From NCBI GenBank assembly GCA_030038955.1, contig JASHQV010000479.1, positions 1 to 5,558 of the forward strand: a stretch of DNA of 5,558 bases, written 5' to 3'. The translations under genes were made by a program, and so were the position numbers. The notes below the pieces were generated by a model that had not been told where the DNA came from, did not search any database, and saw only the letters and a list, made by a program, of their open reading frames with translations. The DNA comes from Solirubrobacteraceae bacterium (lineage in GTDB: Bacteria > Actinomycetota > Thermoleophilia > Solirubrobacterales > Solirubrobacteraceae). This document shows positions 1 to 5,558 of the stretch, piece after piece. Each line of letters begins with the position of its first letter. Within the stretch, counting starts at the first letter, position 1.

Positions 1-1
1 G

Positions 2-3000
2 TCGGCCACGATCGGTGACTACGTCAGCGGCCGTCACCTGCCAGGTCCCGCGCAACTGGACCTGTTCCGCGCGCTGCTGCGGGCGTGCGGCGTCGCAGAC
101 TTCGAGTTCGCCGGATGGATCGACGCGGTCACGCGCCTCCGGGTCAGCTCGGATCGCAGGATGGGTCGCGCGGATACGCCGTACCGGGGACTCGAGCCCT
201 TCCGCACGGAGGACGCCGAGCTGTTCTTCGGTCGCGAGCAGGCGACGGAGGAAGTCCTGGGTCGGCTTCGTGAGCTGCGTGACGCCGGTAGCGGTGAGCC
301 CGACGCGATCCGCATGTTGCTCGTGGTCGGACCGTCGGGATCGGGCAAGTCCTCGCTGCTGAGGGCCGGCGTCCAGGCCAGCGTCCAGTCCGGGGCGCTC
401 GACGCTGAGGGGGTGTCCTGGTCGACGGCGGTGATCACTCCCGGGGCCGCCGCGCTCGAGTCGCTGAGGCGCGGTGTGGCTGAGCTCGACGGCGGCGTGC
501 GCCTGCTGACGATCGACCAGTTCGAGGAGGTGTTCAGCCTGCCGAGCCAGGAGCGGCAGGCATTCTTCGACGGGCTGGCGCACCTGTGCTCGCGCGGCAC
601 GCTGATCGTGGCCGGCCTGCGAGCCGACTTCTACGAGGCGGCAGTCCGCGAGCCGCGGCTGCTCCCGCTCCTACGTGCCCGGCAGATACTGCTCGGTCCA
701 ATGACCGCGGAGGAGGTACGGCGCGCGGTCCTCGAGCCAGCAACCGTCGCCGGAGTACGCGTCGAGGACGGGCTGGTCGATCTGCTGCTCGCCGATCTCG
801 CGCCGGGGAGTCCGACCGGCTTCGCGCACGACGCGGGTGCGCTGCCGTTGCTGTCGTACGCGCTGCTCGCCACCTGGCAGCGCGCGCCGCACAACCAGCT
901 GACGATCGCCGACTACCGTGCGGCGGGAGGGTTGCGGGGAGCGGTCAGCCAGAGCGCCGAGGAGCTCTACGCGAGCCTCTCGGAGCCCCAGCAGGAGCAG
1001 GCCCGGCGGATCTTCTGCAGGTTGGTGAGGGTCGAGGATGGAGCCCCGCTGACGCGCCGCCGGGTGGGCCTCCACCAGCTGGAGGAACTTGAAAGCCCGC
1101 CCGTCCCGGGCGTCGCCGGAGCTGAACCTGACCGGGCTCCGGCGACGGTGCTGGGCCGGTTCGTGGCGGGACGGCTGGTGACCGTGGACGCCGACAGCGT
1201 CCAGCTCAGCCACGAAGCCCTGCTGACGGCGTGGCCACGCCTGGCCGAGTGGGTCGATCGTGACCGCGCGGACCTGCGCCTTCACGATCAGCTGACCGAT
1301 GCGGCCAACCAGTGGGTGTCCGGCGAACGCGATCCGTCGCTGCTGCTCCGTGGCACGCGCCTGCAGGCGTTCGCGGATTGGGCCGAGTCAGCTGGTCACC
1401 GTCAGGAGCTCAACCGAGTCGAGCGCGAATACCTCGAGGCGGGCATCGCGCTGGCCGAGTCCGAGCGCAGCGCCGCCCGGCGGCGTACGCGACGGATCCA
1501 GCAACTCCTCGGCGGGACGGCGCTGCTCGCGGCGGTCGCGGTCGTGCTGGCGATCGTCGCCTTCGGCGCCAAGCACGCGGCAGACCTGGCCCGTGATCAA
1601 GCGCTCTCCCGTCAGGTGGCAATCGAGGCCAGCGACCTTCAACCCGCCGATCCGTCGCTGGCCATGCAACTGGCGCTGGCCGCCTACCGGATCTCGCCCA
1701 CCCTCCAGGCGACCTCACAGCTGTTCGAAGCCTCTGCTGGTGAGATGCCGATGCGGCTGCTGGGCCCCACCGGCCCGACGACCGTCGCGCTAAGCGGCAG
1801 CGGCAGCGAGTTCGCGGTGGCCTACGCCAACATCGACCAGGTGAAGGTCTTCGCCCTGACCGGTACGGTCCCCAGCCTGCTGAGCACGGTGTCGACCGGC
1901 CAGACCTCGGGCGAGGTCTACGCCGTAGCGCTGAGCCCGAACGGCCGTCTGTTGGCCGCCGGCGGCACGGGCAAGCGGATCGTGCTCTGGAGCTTGGCCC
2001 GGACGGCCCATCCCAGTCGGCTGGCGTCGCTCGGAGGATTCTCGGGCACGATCTACGGTCTGAGTTTCAGCTCCGATGGCCAGGCGCTCGCCGCCGCGGC
2101 CAGCGACGGCACGGTGCGGCGCTGGTCGCTGACCGACTCCGCTCACCCGCTGGCCCAGCCGACCCTGACCGCCCCTGGGCACCCCGCCCTGCAGGCGCTG
2201 AGCTACCGCCCGGATGACCACCAGCTAACCGCCGTAGGCGCTAACGGAAAGCTCATAGTCTGGGACACGGTCGGAGGCTCACGGCCGCTGAGCACCCTGA
2301 CCGTTGCGCCGACCATCCTCACGTCCGTCGTCTACAGCCCGGACGGGAAAACGCTTGCTGCAGGTGGCCAGAATGCTCTTGCCTACGTCTGGAAGCTGGG
2401 CGCCAACGGGGCGCCACAGGCCCAGCAAACGCTGCGCGGGTTCAGCAGCTGGGTCGACTCGCTGGCCTTCAGTCACGACGGGCGCTACCTGGCTGCCGGC
2501 GACTCCGACAACTCGATCCGCATTTGGTCGACCGCGAACTGGAGCGGATTGGCAAAGCTGAAGCAGCCGGCCCCGATCACCGGGATCGGCTTCGGACCGG
2601 GCGACCGCAGCCTGCTCACAACTGACGAGGACGGGACGACAAACCTCTGGCAGTTCCCGCCACCGGCGACATACCGCGCGCCAGGCAGCCTCTACACGAT
2701 CGACTACACGGCCGACGGCAGCGAGATGGCCGCCGTCAGCGGCGGACCGGGCGGTGACGTCTCGATTTGGAACACCGCCGATCCCTGGCGGCCCAAGCAT
2801 CTGGCGTCCGTGACGATGCCCGCCTCGTTCGGGCCGGTCGCCGGGGTGGGGGCGCTCAGCCCCAACGGCAAGCTGCTGGTCGTCGGCAACGCGCAGGCCA
2901 AGGTGCACCTCGTCGATCTGTCTCAACCGGCCCATCCCCGGCTGATCGGCGGGGTTCTCGGGGGTGCGGTGCCAAACATCGAGCAGCTCAACTTCAGTCC

Positions 3001-3718
3001 CGACATGAAGCTGCTCTCGGTCGGCGATGACGCCGGCCGAATTCACCTCTGGAACATCAGCGAGCCGGCGCATCCCACGGCGCTGCCCACGCTCGACTCG
3101 AGTGGTGCTTCGAGCAACGTCTTCGGCGTGGCCTACAGCCCGAACGGCAAGCTGTTGGCCGCCGCGTGCGCGGACCACAAGGTGTGGCTGTGGGACGTAG
3201 CCGACCCGCAGCACCCCAAGCGCCTGGCGGTCCTCGGGGGTTTCGCCTCCTACGTCTACACCGTGGCCTTCACTCCCAATGGGCGGACGCTTATCGCTGG
3301 CAGCGCCGACAACACCGTGAGGCTGTGGGACGTGAGCAACCCCGCGCGGCCGCATCTGCTCGGGCGGCCGCTGACTCAGCCGACGAGCACCGTCTACCAG
3401 GTGAACGTCAGCCCCGACGGCTCCACTCTGGCCGCGGCCACCACCGGCCAGCAGGTCTGGCTGTGGAACGTTCGCGATCCCGCCCACCCGCGTGCCCTGG
3501 CTCAGCTGAGCACCGCGGGCGGCGAGGTGTTCGACGTCAATTTCAGCCCCAACGACCAGACGCTCGTCGCCGGTGGCACCGACCAGCTGCTTCAGTTCTG
3601 GAACTATCGCCCAGCGCAGGTCACCCGGCGCATCTGTCAGCTCGCCGGGAGCCCGATCACCCGCAGCGAGTGGGCCGAGTATGTGCAGGGAGCAAAGTAC
3701 GATCCGCCCTGTCGCTGA
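2..3718 (+). CDS. HTH-nSTAND1 NTPase with transmembrane helix and WD40 double propeller (5' partial)
   Basis: Predicted STAND-class signalling ATPase. The reading frame is open from base 2, so the start codon lies upstream; 1238 residues are visible. Residues below are counted from the internal ATG at 161. The 53 codons before it resemble the second half of an XRE-type helix-turn-helix (TIGDYVSGRHLP, then LFRALLRACGV). Next comes the nSTAND1 entry motif PYRGLEPF (7-14) with FFGRE (22-26), Walker A GPSGSGKS (57-64), Walker B LLTIDQFEE (115-123), LRADFY (153-158), GALPLLSYAL (226-235) and SHEALLTAW around 350. A basic stretch RRRTRR precedes one hydrophobic helix (about 449-470). Fourteen WD40-type repeats fill about 529-1158, followed by a tail with Cys1159 and Cys1184. 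Family knowledge: such proteins are thought to oligomerise on ATP binding after the repeat domain senses a ligand. By the positive-inside rule the ATPase is cytoplasmic and the propellers outside. Ligand and output are unknown. The ATG at 161 has no well-spaced ribosome site and would discard the helix-turn-helix. Confidence 0.94.
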   Translation, partial: SATIGDYVSGRHLPGPAQLDLFRALLRACGVADFEFAGWIDAVTRLRVSSDRRMGRADTPYRGLEPFRTEDAELFFGREQATEEVLGRLRELRDAGSGEPDAIRMLLVVGPSGSGKSSLLRAGVQASVQSGALDAEGVSWSTAVITPGAAALESLRRGVAELDGGVRLLTIDQFEEVFSLPSQERQAFFDGLAHLCSRGTLIVAGLRADFYEAAVREPRLLPLLRARQILLGPMTAEEVRRAVLEPATVAGVRVEDGLVDLLLADLAPGSPTGFAHDAGALPLLSYALLATWQRAPHNQLTIADYRAAGGLRGAVSQSAEELYASLSEPQQEQARRIFCRLVRVEDGAPLTRRRVGLHQLEELESPPVPGVAGAEPDRAPATVLGRFVAGRLVTVDADSVQLSHEALLTAWPRLAEWVDRDRADLRLHDQLTDAANQWVSGERDPSLLLRGTRLQAFADWAESAGHRQELNRVEREYLEAGIALAESERSAARRRTRRIQQLLGGTALLAAVAVVLAIVAFGAKHAADLARDQALSRQVAIEASDLQPADPSLAMQLALAAYRISPTLQATSQLFEASAGEMPMRLLGPTGPTTVALSGSGSEFAVAYANIDQVKVFALTGTVPSLLSTVSTGQTSGEVYAVALSPNGRLLAAGGTGKRIVLWSLARTAHPSRLASLGGFSGTIYGLSFSSDGQALAAAASDGTVRRWSLTDSAHPLAQPTLTAPGHPALQALSYRPDDHQLTAVGANGKLIVWDTVGGSRPLSTLTVAPTILTSVVYSPDGKTLAAGGQNALAYVWKLGANGAPQAQQTLRGFSSWVDSLAFSHDGRYLAAGDSDNSIRIWSTANWSGLAKLKQPAPITGIGFGPGDRSLLTTDEDGTTNLWQFPPPATYRAPGSLYTIDYTADGSEMAAVSGGPGGDVSIWNTADPWRPKHLASVTMPASFGPVAGVGALSPNGKLLVVGNAQAKVHLVDLSQPAHPRLIGGVLGGAVPNIEQLNFSPDMKLLSVGDDAGRIHLWNISEPAHPTALPTLDSSGASSNVFGVAYSPNGKLLAAACADHKVWLWDVADPQHPKRLAVLGGFASYVYTVAFTPNGRTLIAGSADNTVRLWDVSNPARPHLLGRPLTQPTSTVYQVNVSPDGSTLAAATTGQQVWLWNVRDPAHPRALAQLSTAGGEVFDVNFSPNDQTLVAGGTDQLLQFWNYRPAQVTRRICQLAGSPITRSEWAEYVQGAKYDPPCR
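1745..3634 (+). repeat. Region encoding 14 WD40-type repeats, probably two seven-bladed propellers
   Basis: Protein-level repeats inside the STAND gene. The strand-c position that is Trp in WD40 repeats recurs at residues 564, 610, 655, 701, 744, 789, 830, 870, 918, 964, 1011, 1056, 1102 and 1147 (numbered from the ATG at 161), a spacing of 40-48 residues. It is Trp in twelve repeats, Phe in the first and Val in the ninth. Most repeats also carry a turn such as SPNG or SPDG followed by L-x-A. Fourteen repeats fit two seven-bladed propellers meeting near base 2662; that split is inferred from number and spacing. Repeats 2, 3 and 8-13 end in a linker of the form xPxHPxxL (for example DPAHPRAL, SEPAHPTAL), with Arg replacing His in repeats 8 and 12. 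The linker is denser in the second half, so the two halves differ in composition. Confidence 0.85.
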
Positions 3719-3765
3719 GCGCTGAGCCACCTCTCGCTCCCGGCGGCGTCTCGCGCCCGCCTCGG

Positions 3766-5430
3766 ATGCTCTCGTGCGAGCGCTGGGCGCTCGCGCTGCT
3801 GGCGCTTGGCGGCGTGGCGATCCTGCCCGAGGCGCTCAACCGCTTCGTGTTTCCCAAGCTTGCGGTGACCTATGCTGGCGTGCTGCTAGCCGCGATGGTC
3901 CCCGCTCGGGGGCGGCTTCCGCGCTCGGCCGTGGCGATCCTCGTGGCCGGTGCGGTGATCCTCGTGGTCGCGGCGCTGGCCGGGACGACGCCGCTCGTGG
4001 CGATGGTCGGGCGGGGACCTCGGTACGAGGGAGCGGTGGCGCTGGCAGCGTATGCGGGCGCCGGCGTAGCCGGCGCCCGCATACTCGGCTATGGGCGAGC
4101 CCGCGGCTCGACCGGTTGGTTCCTGCGCTGGCTGGCGATTGCGTCCCTGGCGATCGGGATCGAGGCGGTCCTGGAGGTAGTCGGGCTGAGACCACTAGCT
4201 AGCAACGTCGCGCGCCCCGGATCGCTGCTCGGCAACGCCAGCGACGAGGGCGCTTGGGGGGTGCTGGCGCTGGGTCCGTTGAGCGCGGTCGCGCTCCGAG
4301 TCCGGGGTCGACTGTTTGTCGCCGGAGCGCTCGCCGCGGGCGCGACGATCGTCTGCTCGGGCTCGCGGGGCGCGCTGCTCGGGGGCGTCGCGGTGGCGGT
4401 TGTGCTGGTTGCGCTGGCGGGCAGCCGCTCGGCCAGGCTCGCGGTCCTCGCAGGACTCGCCTGTCTGCTGATCGGAGCGTTGGCAGTGCCGGCCACCCGA
4501 GCGCGGGTCACCGGCACCGGCGGCGATGCCTCCCAGACGGTCACCGGCCGGCTGTTGTTGTGGGGGGAGACGCTGCACCTGTTGGCAGATCATCCGGCGC
4601 TCGGCACAGGACCCAGCGGCTACCTCGATGCGATCCCCGCCTACCACACCCCAACCTACGAGCGGAAGGTCGGCCCCGCCAACCCGCCTGACAGCCCCCA
4701 GGACTGGGTGCTGCAGGCGGCGGTCGCCGGTGGGGTCCCGCTGCTCGTGCTCGCACTCGTGCTCGCCGGCTTGACGGTCAGCCGCGGCCTGCGCGCCGCT
4801 GCCCGTCAGCCCACCGGGGGCGAGTCGGCAGCCGTCGGGGGGATGCTCGCGGGATTGACCGGGTACGGCTTGGCCCTGCTGTTCGCGTTCACTTCGCCGG
4901 GAACCACTCCGCTGGCGGCGGCGTTCGCCGGCGCGCTGCTAGCCGGTCCCGATCTTGCCGGTTCGCCTCGGGATCGACTCGCGGCGCTGTGGACCAGGCT
5001 ACGACGGCCGTGTCGCCTGGCCGCGATTGCCTGTGCGGGCGCGCTGGCGATCCTCACGGCGGCGGGGGCGATCGCCGAGATCCCGCTGCGCCAGGCGATC
5101 GACGCAGCGGCCCGAGGCGACCTCGGCTCCGCCCAGCGGGACTTCCACCTCGCCCAGGCCCTGCGTCCCTGGGATCCGGAGATCGCTGCGACCGCCGCGC
5201 ACGCGTACGCAACCCTGACTACCGACAGGCTCGCGGCGGCGATCGTGCCGGGACTGCCGTGGGCGCGCAGCGAGCTGTCCGCGTTTCCCCGGAGCATTCA
5301 AGCGCTCACCGACACCGCCGAGCTCGACCTGGCGGCCGGCCGCACGCTGCAAGCCCGCGCGCGCCTGGAGCAAGCGCTCTCACTCGAGCCCCACAATCCC
5401 GATCTCCGGCGTATGTTGGGGCGGTCTTGA
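3766..5430 (+). CDS. O-antigen ligase/polymerase-like membrane protein with C-terminal TPR-like region
   Basis: A 554-residue integral membrane protein. About 12-13 hydrophobic segments are visible, at roughly 7-20, 32-46, 54-73, 87-107, 118-139, 162-178, 183-197, 202-218, 224-243, 315-338, 354-378, 379-393 and 418-437. Signatures of the Wzy_C/WaaL superfamily are GSRGALLGG around 199-207, then a long loop (244-313) with R262, W266 and HPALGTGPSGY (276-286), and SPQDWVLQ before the next helix. Family members transfer or polymerise lipid-linked glycans on the outer face of the membrane; the substrate here cannot be read from sequence. Residues 444-477 and 510-552 look like TPR helices (RGDLGSAQRDFHLAQAL; AAGRTLQARARLEQAL). 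The ATG at 3766 is the first in-frame ATG after the upstream gene and sits directly before the first helix, though no clear Shine-Dalgarno precedes it. A GTG at 3670 would overlap the STAND gene and is less likely. The 47-base gap before it holds no visible terminator or promoter. One segment carries a perfect hairpin (4050-4084). Confidence 0.92.
   Translation: MLSCERWALALLALGGVAILPEALNRFVFPKLAVTYAGVLLAAMVPARGRLPRSAVAILVAGAVILVVAALAGTTPLVAMVGRGPRYEGAVALAAYAGAGVAGARILGYGRARGSTGWFLRWLAIASLAIGIEAVLEVVGLRPLASNVARPGSLLGNASDEGAWGVLALGPLSAVALRVRGRLFVAGALAAGATIVCSGSRGALLGGVAVAVVLVALAGSRSARLAVLAGLACLLIGALAVPATRARVTGTGGDASQTVTGRLLLWGETLHLLADHPALGTGPSGYLDAIPAYHTPTYERKVGPANPPDSPQDWVLQAAVAGGVPLLVLALVLAGLTVSRGLRAAARQPTGGESAAVGGMLAGLTGYGLALLFAFTSPGTTPLAAAFAGALLAGPDLAGSPRDRLAALWTRLRRPCRLAAIACAGALAILTAAGAIAEIPLRQAIDAAARGDLGSAQRDFHLAQALRPWDPEIAATAAHAYATLTTDRLAAAIVPGLPWARSELSAFPRSIQALTDTAELDLAAGRTLQARARLEQALSLEPHNPDLRRMLGRS
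4050..4084. repeat. Perfect 16-bp inverted repeat with 3-base loop inside the ligase-like gene
   Basis: The left arm (4050-4065) is GTATGCGGGCGCCGGC and the right arm (4069-4084) is its exact reverse complement, separated by GTA. The mRNA could form a very GC-rich 16-bp stem. It is read in frame as YAGAGVAGARI in the fourth predicted membrane helix (residues about 96-107). No run of T follows, so it is not a standard intrinsic terminator. It may be chance in Ala/Gly-rich GC-rich coding DNA, or a transcriptional or translational pause element; function is not known. Confidence 0.75.
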
Positions 5431-5558
5431 AGTACGACGCCGTGATCGTCGGCGGCGGCCACAACGGGCTCGTCGCGGCCGCGCTGCTGGCGCGCGCGGG
5501 TCGCTCGGTGCGGCTGCTCGAGCGCAGCCCGGCGCTCGGCGGCGCGGCGGTGTCCGCG
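5427..5558 (+). CDS. FAD/NAD(P)-dependent oxidoreductase, phytoene dehydrogenase-like (3' partial)
   Basis: Only the first 44 codons lie in the window, and the frame stays open to the last base. The N-terminus is a dinucleotide-binding Rossmann fold: strand YDAVIVGGGHNG (residues 3-14) supplies the GxGxxG glycines, a helix (LVAAALLARAG) follows, and the second strand VRLLE ends at Glu32, the acidic residue that normally binds the adenosine ribose. RSPALGGAAVS matches the region after this strand in phytoene desaturase/amine oxidase-like flavoproteins, and the GGGHNGLVAA form is typical of the phytoene dehydrogenase-like/PYROXD2-type group. The substrate cannot be inferred. The start is TTG at 5427, sharing bases with the TGA of the upstream gene (TTGA overlap), which suggests coupled translation; GGGG at 5418-5421 is a weak possible ribosome site. 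No in-frame ATG lies nearby, and the next GTG (5442) would cut into the first strand. Confidence 0.87.
   Translation, partial: MKYDAVIVGGGHNGLVAAALLARAGRSVRLLERSPALGGAAVSA

Noticed and set aside
34..600. Minus-strand open frame of 188 codons over the ATPase region
   Set aside because: It is antisense to the Walker A and Walker B coding sequence and is Ser/Arg/Pro-rich, typical of a shadow frame in GC-rich DNA.
3714..3727. Tandem 7-base direct repeat GCTGAGC at the end of the STAND gene
   Set aside because: It is too short to mean more than chance. It forms no stem, and no T run follows, so it is not a terminator or attachment site.
2279..3730. A 483-codon open frame on the minus strand opposite the second propeller
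   Set aside because: It mirrors the strongly GC3-biased codons of the WD40 gene, has a low-complexity composition and no recognisable domain. The plus-strand frame has clear repeats throughout.
3166..3765. Upstream in-frame extension of the ligase-like protein overlapping the STAND gene
   Set aside because: The extension is Arg/Ser/Pro/Ala-rich out-of-frame translation of the propeller region. The hydrophobic protein begins cleanly at the ATG at 3766.
4194..4204. CTAGCTAG palindrome, with CTAG uncommon in GC-rich genomes
   Set aside because: It is only eight bases long, lies in coding sequence as ordinary codons, and has no nearby partner site.
2..5558. The three genes forming one dedicated defence or signalling system
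   Set aside because: Apart from close spacing there is no evidence. Glycan ligase-like and flavoprotein genes are common housekeeping neighbours, and nSTAND1-WD40 genes occur in many contexts.

Overview
The window is very GC-rich DNA with dense coding on the + strand only. Codon use, the protein families and the sequence style fit a high-GC Gram-positive bacterium (Actinomycetota). A deep-branching soil lineage such as the Thermoleophilia/Solirubrobacterales is plausible, but this is inferred from family resemblance and was not measured.

Three genes run head to tail. (1) Positions 2-3718 hold a large signalling ATPase whose 5' end lies outside the window. It has the end of a helix-turn-helix domain, then an nSTAND1-type P-loop NTPase, one transmembrane helix and fourteen WD40-type repeats (probably two seven-bladed propellers), and ends in a short tail with two cysteines. 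(2) After a 47-base gap, 3766-5430 encodes a polytopic membrane protein of the O-antigen ligase/polymerase (Wzy_C/WaaL-like) superfamily with a TPR-like C-terminus. (3) A TTG start at 5427 overlaps the stop of gene 2 and opens an FAD/NAD(P)-binding oxidoreductase of the phytoene dehydrogenase-like type. Only its first 44 codons are in the window.

Genes 2 and 3 overlap and are probably translated together. Gene 1 may be on the same transcript, since no terminator is visible in the 47-base gap, but nothing in the sequence ties its function to the other two. The most notable features are the architecture of gene 1 (a probable DNA-binding domain and ATPase tethered to the membrane, with a double propeller predicted outside), a perfect 16-bp inverted repeat with a 3-base loop inside gene 2, and the apparent replacement by glutamine of the histidine usually found in the ligase signature of gene 2. 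No CRISPR array, tRNA, rRNA or insertion sequence was seen.
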